Shown: positions 32,541-45,431 of the stretch, one piece after another | How the letters are laid out: every line of letters begins with the position of its first letter | How positions within the stretch are numbered: the stretch's first letter is position 1 | From: Cryptomeria japonica | Lineage: Eukaryota > Streptophyta > Pinopsida > Cupressales > Cupressaceae | Length of the DNA: 60,000 nt | Direction: 5' to 3' | Assembly: GCF_030272615.1 (NCBI RefSeq) | Contig: NC_081415.1 | Location: 192,168,270 to 192,228,269 of the forward strand | Notes under the pieces: generated by a model | What the model saw: only the letters and a program-made list of their open reading frames with translations | What the model was told of the DNA's origin: nothing | Databases searched by the model: none | Translations under genes and position numbers: made by a program

Positions 32541-35500
32541 TGATGCAGCCATAACCGGTAAACCCTCAAAAGAGAACCGATCGGCTTATGCAACAAGAGT
32601 AACAAAATGAAAGAAACAAGAAAACATAGAAAGATCACAGAAACAGATCATATTATTGTCTTAGAACCTCTGACAACCAACTATTTATCATCATACAATC
32701 ATCATAAAATATCAGGTAGTCAACCAGTTACATGCATGCTACAAGCCAGATACAATCCATTCAGGACTCTCAGAATCAACCAGATCACTAATCATGAATC
32801 TCAATGCTTATTATAATTTATACCTCCTCTGTCTTACAAATGATTACATAATACCCTATATATACCCTCTGGAACATATCCAGGCCAGCCACAAAAGATT
32901 ACATTTACCAATGCAACAAAATGAAACATGTAACTAGGTCGGCCCTAAGAATGAAATAAATTCTTTCAAAAAATAACAACCAAGAAGTGCGAATCAACAG
33001 GAAGGTTGGCTACACACCAAAGATGATCGGACAAGACCCCAAATAGATCCACACGCCAAGAAACCACTCTAGAAATGAAGGAAAACCAACCAATAAGCAC
33101 AAGAATTGTCCCGGAACCCAGAAATAGTCAACCAGGAGAGATAACTAGCCGGCAAAGAATCCAAATGGACTAAAAAATATAGAATTAAGCACATGAATTG
33201 GCCTACAAACCGAAAATAGGATTTTCAATTAAAAACAAGCAACTATCGACACCTACCGATAGGAACACATAAAACTGCACACTAAACTGAACAAGAACTA
33301 AATTGAAAGGAAATATTTTTTGGTTGATGCAAGATTTCTCATAGATCGGGGATGCTCCTGCATCAGACACCCTGGGTAGAAAGAGATATTCCATGAGAGG
33401 CAACTCATTAACATCGAAAAGGATTCAAGATAAAGAACCCATGCTCATTTATGATCCAAACATCTTCCTTATCTGCAAACCTCTTCTTTAGCTCCTTTGG
33501 GACCCCAACCAGATTCTCTAACCCTTGACTCCCTTTATTTCTCTTCCTTTTCTTTAGGTCTGCACATTGTCTCTACTTACTACTCTCTTTCTTCTGCACC
33601 TCTGATTTGTTTCTGCCACAAGACTTCATCCGATTTATCACCATGAGCTTTCTGTCATCTGGTTCTATCTATCCATTAGGTTTATTTATCAGATCCTTCT
33701 GTAGACTCATGCCATCTTCCGATATAACCTCTGCAATTGGTTTCTCAGTACTGCAAATTTTCTCAAGACTCAATTTCTTCACCTCCTTCTCTTTCTCCTT
33801 CAAAGAAGTCAATGTGAACTTTTTCCCATCTTTCTGAATAGTGATTAGGTTTCTTCTATAGTCATAAATAGCTCCTCTATCAAACTTCCAAGGTCTTCCC
33901 AACAAGATATGACAAGCACTCATAGGTACATCATCAGACAAGACCTCATCCCTAAAAGGCCCAATATTAAAATTCACCAAACATTGTTCCTTTACTTCTA
34001 TCTTTTGATCATCTTGTAACTAACTTACCTTGTAAGGACAAGGATGCCCAAGCCTCTTCAACCCAAGCTTCACTACCATCTCTTCAGATACCAAATTATT
34101 AGTACTTCCACTATCCACAATAACCTGGCAACACTTACCACCTGATTTGCACACAATCCGGAAAAAACTCTTTCTTTGAGTAGATCTAGTATCCTCATTG
34201 CTCTGCTCCATCATGACTCTTATGAACATAAGGTATTCTCCTTGCTCCAGTGTACAATTAGTCCCAATAACTTCACCTTCTCGTTCCTCATTTGGCACAC
34301 AACTTCTTGCCATTCCCTGCTTACATTCAGAAAATCTATGTCTGGTTTCTCCACACTTGAAACATTTGTTGGGAAATTCTCTGCTGGTACTGCCACTGCC
34401 TTTCCTCTGTGTTTTCTATTCTGGCTCTTTACTCCACTTAGGTTTTGATTCTTCTTCCACATTTTTCTTCTCTATACTCATCTACCCCTTGAATCTCTCA
34501 TTTTCTCTAGGATTATTCGACTGTCTTCTTCTCACCTTCTCTTCAGCCTTCAAAGCATACTGGTAAGATTATTCAACTATGGAAACCCTCAACATACTCA
34601 TCTCATCTTGAATGTTAAATGCAGGTCCAATTATGTACATCACCACCTTTTCTCTATCCATCTCTCTATGTATAGATTTAATCATCACCTTGTAGAATTC
34701 CTCAGTGTACTCTTTCACAATCATGTTTCTCTATTTTAGGTTCTGCAACTTCTTTAACAATTCCAACTCATAGTCTCTCGACATGAACTTGGCCTTCAAT
34801 CTTACAACCATCTGTCTCAATCTGGTGATCTTCATTTCACTATTCTCCACTATGTCTTTCTGTAATTCTTTCCACCATAAGGCAGCATGCCCTTTCAACT
34901 TAGTCTATGCCAACCAGACTCTCTGTGGGTCCTTGACATCCTCAAACTCAAAGTAATCCACTAACTCTTTGATCCAATCAATCAGATCCTCTAGGTTCAG
35001 CATTCCAAAAAAAATTGAAACTTCCACTTTATGAACTTTACTTGCTTGCGCCACTACTCTTAGAAATCTTTCCTCTCTTTCATCTTCTAGTCCTTTAACC
35101 TCTTCCGCTTCAAGCTCTTCATCAACTTCTTCATACTCATCCTCAAATTTAGGGTTCCTTCGTAAACTAGCCAATGCATTCTGGATTTTGTTCCTCACCA
35201 CATTCTTGAAGTCCTCCATCATCTTCTCTACCCTTCGGGGGTTCATCCTTCTAGGTGTCAGCTCCTCTTCCACTCTGGTGAATTGCATCAACTTGGCAAT
35301 TTGACTACTAGTTTCAATTGCTTCTCCTCGATGATCTGTTGAACACACACACAACCTACCTCCAATCGATGATCTCTCCACACAAACAAATGCCTCAAGG
35401 TTCACAAATAGCTATTCCACCAACCGGTCCATTACCAGTTCTGATACCAATCGATGCAGCCATAACCGGTGAACCCTCAAAAGAGAACTGACCAACTTAT

Positions 35501-36278
35501 GCAACAAGAGTAACAGAATGAAAGCAACAAGAAAACATAACAAGATCACATAAACAAATCATATTATTTTCTTAGAACCTCCAGCAACCAACCAATTATC
35601 ATCATACAATCATCATAAAACATTCGGTAGTCAACCGGTTACATGCAGGCTACAAGCCAAATACAATCCATCTAAGACTCTCAGAATCAACCGGATCACT
35701 AATCATAAATCTCAATCCTTATATGATTTATACCTCCTCTATCTTACAAATGATTACATAATACCCTATATATACCCTTCAGAACATATCCAGGTCGGCT
35801 ACAAAAGATTACATTTACCAATGTAGGAAAATGAAACGTGTAACTAGGTCGACCCTAAGAATGAAATAAATTCTTCCAAAAAATAACAACCAAGAAGTGT
35901 GAATCAGCAGGAAGGTCAGACACACACCAAATCTCATTGGTCAAGACCCCAAATAGATCCACACGCCAAGAAAGCACTCTGAAAATGAAGGAAAACCAAC
36001 TGATAAGCACAAGAACTATCCTGTAACCCAAAAACCGTCAACCAAGAGCGATAAATATCTATAAAAGAATCCAAATGGAATGAAAATCTGGAAATTAAGA
36101 AGTACATGAACCAATCTAGAAACCAAAAATAGGATCTGTAATGAAAAGCAAGCAACTAACGACACCTGCCGATAGGAACACATAAAACTGCACACTGAAC
36201 TGAACAAGAACTAAACTGAAAGGAAACATTTTTTGGTTGATGCAAGATTGCTCATAGACTGGGGATGCTCCTACATCA
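32541..36278 (-). mobile_element. complete gag-protease-only LTR element (TR-GAG-like)
   Basis: The LTRs are 32,541-33,365 and 35,452-36,278 (825 and 827 bp), both running from TGATGCAGCC or CGATGCAGCC to GATGCTCCTRCATCA. The target duplication CATAT flanks it at 32,536-32,540 and 36,279-36,283. The primer site on the minus strand, ATTGGTATCAGAAC, lies next to the right LTR. The 2.1-kb interior codes only for gag, zinc knuckle and protease; RT, RNase H and integrase are absent, and the interior is too short to have held them. This matches non-autonomous elements that keep gag and borrow pol from relatives. Confidence 0.9.
33669..35405 (-). pseudogene. gag and aspartic protease of the TR-GAG-like element
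   Basis: On the minus strand from about 35,405: acidic N-terminal region, then the Ty3/gypsy gag core FFGMLNLEDLIDWIKELVDYF (about 35,010-34,950), ..DPQRVWLA, a stop at 34,905, HAALWWKELQ and a further gag helix region. The zinc knuckle CFKCGETRHRFSEC lies at about 34,350. The protease has VIVDSGSTNNLVSEEMV (about 34,120; catalytic Asp intact) and CHILLGRPWKFDRGAIYDYR (about 33,880). Stops at 34,905, near 34,740, near 34,485 and at 34,020 break it into pieces of up to 166 codons. The frame ends at 33,669, about 300 bp short of the 3' LTR. Confidence 0.85.
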
Positions 36279-36283
36279 CATAT

Positions 36284-36330
36284 TTTCTTAACATAAATAG
36301 ATGAATCTTAACATATAAATGATATCATAT
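36284..36330. other. 47-bp strip of old target DNA between two insertions
   Basis: AT-rich strip separating the gag-only element from the solo LTR. Both insertions used a CATAT target within it. Confidence 0.7.
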
Positions 36331-37776
36331 TGTAGACATCTAAAAATGGTCAATGCTTGCGGAGTCATACTTTAACATTTGCGCATTGCCTTATTTTAGG
36401 TTTTTGCGTCGCATTAACATTTCTCCTATGATTCACACTTGGTCTTTATCATTTGCGAGCATTGAGTCATTCTTCTACATTCTTCATTCATCTCGCTTTC
36501 AAATTTGGTCTTGTCGACAATAATCTTCAGTCATGATTTTGGTCAATCTTATTCTGTCGCATCAATGTGCGTGCTCATTTGTCATCATTTTGGACATCGT
36601 CAATCCTAGTTAGGGTTTTGTCCTCTTATCAATCTTGTCATTTTGCGATCGATTTGTCATCGATCGTTGTCGTTTTTCAATCTATTTTGTCATCGATCCT
36701 TGTCCTCTTGTCAATTTTGTCATTTTGCGATCGATTTGACATCAATCGTCATCCTTCTCAATCATGTCAGTTTGGATCAATTAATCATTGTTCCTCGTCA
36801 ATTGGTGCATTTATCAATCAAATCATTTATTAGCATCGGCCTTTGTCAGTCAGAATCATGATCAAATCGAATTGACTTCAATTATCCTTCATCAAGACCT
36901 AATTGTCATCCTTGAATTGCTAATTCATCTTCTAGGGTTTCGTGATTTAATCATTTAACCTTGTTTGTCATTTCTCCCTCTAGGATTAATAAATTATTTA
37001 TTTATCCTAAGTCTTCATGTCACAATTAAATGTTCATTTAATTGGCTAATTATTCCTCTTTTTGTGAATTAATTAATAAATGACAAATTATTAATTAATT
37101 TACCTAATTTCTCATATTTCCTAATTTTCATCAATTTCTAATTCCTAATTTCCTCATTTTCTAATTTCCTAATTTCTAATTCATTTAATTTCAATTCTCT
37201 CCTATTTTTCTCCTAATTTCATGGGAATGACATTTCAATTTGTCATAATTTGTCATAATTGACAATCAATCAATTTTGACATAGAAATTTGTCATAAATT
37301 GTCATGAATTATCAATCAATCAATTTTGCATAGAAAGTGCAAATTTGTCATAAATTTCTCATAATTGACATTCTTGATTTGCAATTTCCATTCAAATCGA
37401 ATCATGCTAATCTTGTCTTTTCTCCAATTTGTCTATAAATTGGATGAATTTCTTCAATCCCAACTAATCACTTTGTCGAATCAATCACACTTTGAGTATT
37501 CTTGTGCTACTTGTCAATCTTGCTTTCATCTCATGTGTATGCACTTGTAGGTGAGACCCACAAACAAAGAGCTATTTGAAGAAGAAAGAAGGACAATGGA
37601 GCCACATGAAGGAGGCATTCAAATCTGCATTTGGTTTGCTTAGTTCTTAATCTTGAATGTTTTGCTTTTCATGTCTTTATTGAGTGTGTTTAGGATTGAT
37701 CATTGCATTTGAGCTTTTGTGATTGAGCTAGATTAGTATTGATTTGCTTGTGATGATTTCTAAATTCCTAGCTACA
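36331..37776 (+). mobile_element. solo LTR of a Tat-type element
   Basis: 1,446 bp from TGTAGACATCTAAAAATGG to CTAGCTACA. The ends are perfect 5-bp inverted repeats (TGTAG/CTACA), and CATAT flanks it at 36,326-36,330 and 37,777-37,781. The start matches the Tat-2 LTR start and the reverse complement of the Tat-1 LTR end. No internal sequence or second LTR is attached, so it is best explained by LTR-LTR recombination. A TATA box (TATAAATTGG) lies at about 37,434. Open stretches inside are not genes. Confidence 0.85.
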
Positions 37777-37781
37777 CATAT

Positions 37782-38633
37782 AATAAGTAAACAACATGAT
37801 TACTCCTAGAAGCTATGTTCACTTTCAAATCCAAAATCCAAATGTTCCTAAGATTACTTTCCACATTATCAAATAGCCATAGCAACTGAACTTAAATAAA
37901 TGATACAATTCTCATGACAAGTCATTTTAAATAGTATAACAACATCTACTCACTAATAATCTAATCATTTATAAAGGATAGACAATACCAACACCATACT
38001 ATTTGAATTTATAAATCAATCACATAGCTAACATCATCACATTAAATTTACATTACATCTTCATCTCAAAGAGAGTGTTCATATAACACAATCAATATAA
38101 ATGGAAACCTACTCTAAATTTATATATGAATCAATAAATAAGAGTATACAACTTGCATCCTTATTCAAAGGAACTTGTAACTGAAGAAGACATAGTCCAT
38201 CCATGAAGCTCATGAACACATTGAATAAAAAATCCCAATGGAAAAAAGCATCCACCACCTGAGCATATGGAACCTAGAGGTCCACCCCTTGTGCTTTGGA
38301 TAATTACATAAGGCCCCACACACTCAATATACTATTAAGTCTAACACTAACACATGCATGGAAATGCAATGAACACAAAAACACAACAATCACAAGGACA
38401 AGAACAAAACATAACATTGACTACTAGAGGCTTCCACAAAAACCACATAGGATATGGTACCATGATTTTATCATCTTTCTTCTATATGTTGTATACATCT
38501 TATGTTGTAAATATGATTTTGTGTTGTCTACTTAGGGATGATGCAAAATGTTTCGATATTCTTTTTGGTCTCTTGCATGTTGACCCAAAAAGATCTCGTT
38601 GTTCATATTATGCACCCTTCTTCCATTAGGCAT
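37782..38633. other. unassigned old repeat DNA
   Basis: AT-rich with no gene; possibly the remainder of the older LTR that starts at 32,279. It ends at the Tat-3 insertion point, with GGCAT at 38,629-38,633 as the expected target-duplication half. Confidence 0.4.
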
Positions 38634-39918
38634 TGAACCAAGGGAAAACAGATACAAGGTTAGTAGGTTATTTTAAACTCAAGTTGCATGAAAAATCAAA
38701 GAAAATCATAAAATAAACTCTTTATACCTTGCAAGAGAGGATTCTCTCTTGTACCTCCAATTTGGACTCTTATTGAAGCCAAGAATGTGCCCCTCCTTGA
38801 CTTGTTTCAATTGGTCCAATTTTGGGATGTGGGTTGCTCTCCAAAATGCACAACAAGGGTGATGGATATGGGAGATGGATGATGGATAATGAAAGAATGC
38901 TATGAAAATAAGGATTGGATTCGTAAATTGACTATAATGAAGATGCTAGAGGGATGATTGTAAGGACAAATGAGTAGCATGATATTAGTTTATTTTGAGA
39001 TGGAAAATGAAGGGGAGGAGACCCTAATGTATATATTTGAGAGCGAATGAATGGGTGGTCAAGAATGAAGATGAATCAAGGGTGGATATTGAAGGAGAGG
39101 GAGCACATTGATTGAGAGGACATGAGGTGACATGTGTGGAGACCAAGAGATTTTCCATAAAGGCATTTCTTGTCTCCATACTCTACAATATACATGGGGA
39201 AGATATCCCCATGTACATTGGGGAAATAAAAAGGAATTAAAAATTCCTTGGGGGATGGATGAGGAATTGAAAATTCCTAAATAATGAAATACATGGGGAA
39301 AGGGAATGAGAAAAGGAATTTAAAATTCCTTGGGAATGTGAGAGGCATGGGAGAGTGTGAGAATTTGAAATCCTTGAATTGACCCAATTGGGTGCATTTA
39401 AGGTGGAAGGTGAGGAGGGGACAAGTGGATTTATCCATTTATGACTATGAGTTGACTTGGTGGATAATCATGGGGATTAGCCACTAGCAAATAATTAAGA
39501 GGGTGATTAAGTGAGATAATGAGAGATTAGAGAACAAGTGGGATTTGTAGGAGGATTTGACAAGAGGAGAGAGTATGAGGGGGAATTCAAAATTGTAGAA
39601 TAATGTTAAGCATGATTATGAGGGATTCTACAAGAATTAATTAAGGTAATGGAGGATTTAGAAAAGTGATTTGTAAGAATCACTTGATTTAGATAACTAA
39701 TTTAGATTAATTAACTAAGGCGATTTTAGAAGAAATAAATAATTAGATAACCTTAGAAGAATAGGGAATAATTGATTTATTAAATAAATCAATTATCTAG
39801 ACTATAGTGACATGATTAAATTTAAGTAATACTAAGAAGAATAAAGGCTAGCATAATTAAATTGTAGAAATGATAAAATTAATTAAATATTTAATTTAAT
39901 TAATTTAGGATGTCTATA
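38634..39918 (-). mobile_element. Tat-3 3' LTR
   Basis: 1,285 bp. On the minus strand it starts TATAGACATCC (decayed TG) right after the polypurine tract and ends ..CCTTGGTTCA. It aligns with the Tat-1 LTR near both ends. A TATA-like TATATACAT (minus strand) lies at about 39,028-39,036. No gene is present. Confidence 0.8.
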
Positions 39919-39933
39919 TTTTGCCCCTCTTTT
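39919..39933 (-). promoter_or_regulatory. Tat-3 polypurine tract
   Basis: Minus-strand AAAAGAGGGGCAAAA abuts the LTR start. It is almost identical to the tract of Tat-1 at 10,476. Confidence 0.8.
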
Positions 39934-40181
39934 ACACAGCGGCAAAATTGGTGGTAGGTAAAAGACAGAAGAAGAGAATGCCCCATCGTGAAAACGCGGG
40001 TGGTATATGCCCCCTCGAGAATTTTTCAGCAATTTTTGAATTTTTTTCGGGAAACTCTCGAAAAAAGAAGGAAATGGTGGGAGAAGGAAGAAAATGAGAG
40101 GAAAAGAAAAGGAAATAGTGAAGGAAGAAGAGAAATTAATGAATGAGGGGAAGGACAAGGAAATGGGGCTAATGGGGACCC

Positions 40182-40189
40182 TATATAAG
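40182..40189 (+). promoter_or_regulatory. TATA box of the Tat-3 PMD gene
   Basis: TATATAAG on the plus strand, 86 bp upstream of ATG 40,268 and about 250 bp from the polypurine tract. It matches the TATATATA at 10,761 in Tat-1 in position and orientation. Confidence 0.55.
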
Positions 40190-40267
40190 CCACACAGGGT
40201 CGAAGGATGGGTCATTGTCACATACACCTATTGGATAATAGAGAGCACAAAGCCCTTGGAGAGAGAG

Positions 40268-42997
40268 ATGGCACACATTCTCATTCATGAGCACCATGCG
40301 GAGAGGGTCTGACAGCATGAGAGACTAGCACACTATGGCCCACTGGTACATACCTTGGACCCACTTAGTGATTTGGTAGATTAGGGTGAATTTTAGGGCT
40401 AGAAATAGGATTTAATATGGTAGCACGGTGGAGGTGCTGATCACTATTTCGGTACCACCACCCTAGGTTAGCACATGCATTTACATACAACATGAGTGTG
40501 TGCACGGTTAGGGTAGATAGAAGGGGATCGAGGCAGACACATGCGGCTAGCGTGTGCGCTCACATTGGTCAGTGGGAGTACATGTCAATAGGGGAAAAGG
40601 GGGTGAAGGTTTGCTGATCAATGCCTCTGACTATGACACAACGCGTGCACCATAGTTTTAGCACATGCGCATGGACTTGGTGAGTAGAGGGGGGAAAATG
40701 ATAGGAGGAATGGATTGAAAGGATCGACGGGGTACATAGATGCCTCGCAAGTAGGTTATAGGCTAGAATTGGCTAGAATAAGAGTGGATTAGGATATAAT
40801 ATGAGGGATAATGAAGTGGATTAACTTGGTGAAGGAGGATCTAGGACCACTCGCATCACGTGAGCATTGGATGACCACCACGAGGCTATAAAGGTAGTTG
40901 AGAGAAGATGAGAGGGAGATATTGAGCATGGTTGGCTTGGGTTTCATCGACCAATGACCGAGGATTAGGTAACATACAACCATGATGAATGCATTAGTGG
41001 AGAGATGAGACAATAGGACTTGTACCTTTCACCTTTCTACAAGAGAGGCCTCTATCACTTTACTCGAAGTCTAGAGGATCTTGAAGATCCCCATCTGTGA
41101 CAATATTCCTGAGTACTAGTTAGACACATCATAGTACTACCTTCACCAGGTGTGTGAGTTTGATAGGTTGCCCATGGATGGGTCACAGTTACATCTTGGG
41201 TAGGTGATGCAGATTAGGCACATTCCATGTCTAATGCTTGTTATTTGCAGACTGATCAATAGATGAGTGTTGTGATCTCAGTGGTCATGGCTTCCCGATA
41301 GGATGGAGTAGGTGCATATAATACATGGTACACGATTGTATGGAGTATGCATGGGGAGCAACTATGCTAAGGCAATTGTACCATGACATGCATTAGGTTT
41401 TCTATCGAGAGTATAAGAGTCTTTTTTATAGGAGTGACTCTCTTACATGTATGGGCATGGGAGCACATCATAGTGACATGACCAATGGGGGTACAAAATG
41501 GGCAACAATGGTTCTCATATGTGGACCGATATAGGGGATGCTCCATTACACCAGGCTTGGAGTGATATGGTTATGGAGGGTCTTTGATAAGTTGATGGTC
41601 TTCACCTCAAGATCCTATTTGGATTGTGAGAGGAGAAGGGAAGATTGGCAGCTGCACTGGGCAGAGTCAGAGATGTGTCTATTTGGTAGATCTATGCATG
41701 TGATTGAGCACTATGTGCCACATCGGGTGTTTCGCCAATTTGGGGATATTCAGGATACAGTGGAGGCTGAGCGGTTATATCTGAGGATCACTCGAGAGAC
41801 CAGGACATAGGGGCAAGCTATTATCCCTTTGGATGTTCAAGTGAGTTGGGAGGGTGCAACCAATAGGGTATTGGATGAGTGGAGGGAGGTGGGAGATGAA
41901 GTGGGTATGAATGACATGTACAAGGGCTGGTGGGAGGTGGGAGACAATGTGGGCATGACTAATGCATACAGGGGCTAGTGGGAGGCTCACTTAGGTCATA
42001 GGGGGAGATGATGAGGGTTTTACAGACAGGGTAGTAGTGATAGGGGGAGGGGATAGAGACTAGTGGCAGAGGAGGGGAGAGGTGAGGATAGGATAGGGCT
42101 GAGGGAGGCAATCAGTGCCACTATGGGTTCAGCCACCAGTGGCATAGATTGGACAAATTGGGGGAGAGGGAGGGGGAGAGGATGGTAATGGTAAACTGAT
42201 GGACATCCCATACATATAGGTATAAGGTGAGGGATCACCAATATAAGCATAGGTTCAGGGGGCAATAGAGGACAGAGTGCTGAGGGATGAGTGTGATAGG
42301 GTCATATGGGAGAGGGATGGTGCTCGGGTGAGGGCTAGGAGTCTGGAGGATTAGGTGCAGAGATTCGATGCTACCAAGGAGAGATATAGGAAGGCAAAGG
42401 AGGATATATATATGAAGAGAGTGAGGGCCAAAAACCTATAGACAAAAGTTACACAATTGAGGAGGGAGGCAGATGACCTGGTGGAGAGCTTGGAGGCAAC
42501 TCGCGAAGAGGTGGAAAATTTGAGAGAGGAGAGGGATGCTACAGACTGACTCCTAGAGGAGGCCAGGAGTGGGGGAGCCATTGAGTAGCTAAGGATGGAG
42601 TTGGAGAGGATTGATGGAAAGATGGATTGTCTCCACACCCGGGTAGGTAGATGTAGGGAGGCTGCAGACAGAGCGAGATGCAACCCATCGATTATTAGAG
42701 CCCATAAGATTCTCACATGTGTTTAATGAGTATATGGAGTACAGGGGCAGGGCATAGAGATCAAATAGGGAGGTAACCTACTATAGAGGCTTGTACCATG
42801 GAGTGGTGCCAACAGACCAAAGAATTTCATCGTACATCAAGGGTGTGAGATCTCACTAGACTGAGAGTTAGCACCAGACCCAAAGCCAACAGACAAGAGG
42901 ATCAATGACCATGAGGCCACCTAGAGGGGGTGCAGGACCATTAGGAGGTACAACTGGGAGAGGAGATGGGGATGAGGAGATAGGGAGTGTGGGCTAG
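40268..42997 (+). pseudogene. plant mobile domain (PMD) plus coiled-coil gene, antisense in Tat-3
   Basis: ATG at 40,268 (MAHILIHEHHAERV..) opens a frame soon broken by stops. The PMD signature VTLLHVWAWEHIIVT is at about 41,434-41,478. The C-terminal PMD piece is open at 41,538-41,810 and includes RSYLDCERRREDWQLHW and HYVPHRVFRQFGDIQ (about 41,709-41,753), the typical end of the domain. From about 42,250 to 42,700 a highly charged heptad pattern (..LRREADDLVESLEATREEVENLREERD..) indicates a coiled coil. The C-terminus is Gly/Arg-rich and ends at TAG 42,995-42,997. Total about 900 codons, the size of PMD proteins with a coiled-coil tail. Many stops: a pseudogene. It is transcribed, if at all, toward the retroelement's own coding genes. 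Confidence 0.75.
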
Positions 42998-45431
42998 CCC
43001 TGGTGTATTTGATATTGTATTTTGACCCTTTGGGGATTTTATATCATTGTATCATGATTGACACATCCATTGATTTTTTATATATATGAGATACGATTTT
43101 GGCAGCGTACATGCACATATGGACTTTGATTATTATTTTATTTATGATTGATAGATGATTATTATTGATTTGATGTGATGCATGTGATGGATATTATTTG
43201 ACTTACTTGTGATGCAAGATGGATTCCTATATGCATATATGTGATGTTGCTGATGTGTGTGTAGATGCAAGATGTATGTGGATGATGCATGTTTTATCTA
43301 TGATGGTGCTAACATGTTTGTAGATGCAAGATTCATGTGGATGATATGATGTGCATGTTTTTGGATTTTTATGTGATCAGATTTGAAGAAGATATCCCTG
43401 GGACTGCACCTTTTGGGACCAAATTGATAATCTGTACTGAAATTTGCAAGCGTATGTGACCTGGTACCTACTGGCATAATGATAAATTTTACCTTTTAAG
43501 CTGCTAAATTTCTTTTCATTTTCTTTTCAGATAGATGATGCCTTTGTATATAGATTGTGGAGATTAATGAAATGTTCCAAAATTATTGGGCTATATGAGA
43601 TACTAATGTTTGAATGGTCTTTAATTAACCTTACATTATTATGAGCCTAAGATGTGTGAGTGTGAACATGCATGACAAATTGTATGTACTGGTTTGCATG
43701 TTTGTAATGAATAATGTAACTAAATGTTACTAAATAAAAAAATGATTAATGATGATAATAAAGTGATAATGAAACTAATGGCAATGCAACTTAAATGGAC
43801 AATGCAATTAATGTTAGATGATAATGAATAATGAAGTGTTTTTTTGGAATGTGCCAACCATAGTACAACAACATAAGATCAAAAGAAATTAAGAACGTGA
43901 ATAAACTAAGGTCTCCAAAATGCATAGTGGTAAGATGGAATGCAGATGATGGAGGTGGAGGCATTTGTTGTGCAAGATGTGGAGAGAAAACCTAGTTTTG
44001 ATTTTGCCAAGGATAGTCTACACCACTCATTATAGGAATTAGGATGTTATGAAAAATCCAAGGCGTGGAATGACTCTAAAAAAAATAGGAATCTCTAGCA
44101 CGCAATTGTGTAAACACCCTATAGATGTAGATACAAGACTGTAGGTTCATGCGAGAGAGACCTTCAAACATGTCATACCACAAAAAGATGACCCAATATG
44201 CCCCAACCTGTAATATACAAAGATATAGGTTAATCCTGGCAACCATGAGTAGGAGTAGTCATAGGATAAAGTGAAGCAAATCAAAGGAAACAAACCAAAT
44301 CATGCAAGAAAAATGCACAAGGCCATCTAGCATCTCTTACCAAGAGTAGGACTTAGGATTTGTGGATACACTGTCAAATAGGGGAAGGATGAATCCCGAT
44401 GGGTAGGAGTGACTGATGGATTTGAACATGCAATAGAGTAGATGACGTGGACACATGAATGCGGATGTGGTACTTGACTGCAAAGACCCGTTGGAGTACA
44501 TCTAGATGAATGTTTGAATAACGTGCAAGTCAAGAGGAAACCTGAGCTAAGGACTCAGATTTAAGCTTAGTTTACTAGGATGGAAGCTTAGTTTGGTGGG
44601 ATGGAAGCTCAGTTTGATGGGACAATCCTTATTCATGATTCAGGTGAAGGCTCATCATCATATGTTGGGAGGGAAATGGATAACTGACTTGCTTAGGATA
44701 GTCTGATGGGAAAAGTGGGTAAGGCTGTAGGATACTAAAATGAATCGCAACATCTATGGAGGTGGTCAGGAGCACCTTGTTCCTTTTCCTTTGTTGGGGG
44801 GGGATGGTAGGGTCATCAGATTAATTTTCTTGATAGAATGAAGGAGACAACCGATAGCGGTCAGGTGGACAAATTCTATGAAAGAAGGTTTATGCAGTGG
44901 CATGGATTAAAGAATGAAGGAGGCAACCAACTACAAGCGAGTGGGTAGGATGTGAAGGAGTATGTAAGGTCATAAAATGACTCATGTTACGTCAGAGCAT
45001 ATTGAAACCACGAATATGACATCTTCAGTCATGTCAATTAATTTCGCACACTTTAATTGACTGTCTCCATGTATATCAATTCACCACTTTCAATTTAGAT
45101 CACAGGTGACATCCTGCACAGTTGTTCCTATCCTTGGGTTTTGGGCGGATAAGTGCAAAATACGTCAAAATATTTGATTTAAGGAATGTAGATATCAGGT
45201 TGGTGGGTGGGGAAGATAGAGTCTGACCTGATAAATGATGGATCTAGATTATTTACCTTGATGACTGTAAATAGGTTTTCACCAAGGTACTTTCTCATAG
45301 CACCACAATGTGGTTTTCACTGATGGAGGAATTGGTGTTTCTTTACTTTTTTGTTTTTTTCATTTTTTTAATTATTTTTACTAATTTTTTAATTTTTTAA
45401 GCTTTTAGACAACTGGTGAGATTCTGAGGAC
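42998..45431. other. Tat-3 non-coding stretch between PMD gene and integrase
   Basis: No gene on either strand. Low-complexity features: GATGATG-rich DNA at 43,060-43,380, a G-run at about 44,796, and a T-rich run at about 45,345-45,400. In Tat-type elements a long 3' non-coding region here is usual. Confidence 0.6.

Noticed and set aside
36567-36861. Ser/Ile/Leu-rich open frames with an apparent signal peptide
   Set aside because: Inside the solo LTR and made of degenerate CATTTTGCGATCGATTTGTCATCGATCG-type repetition; no conservation argument.
41775-42716. Minus-strand Pro/Leu/Ser-rich open frames
   Set aside because: Shadows of the purine-rich plus-strand PMD coiled-coil region.
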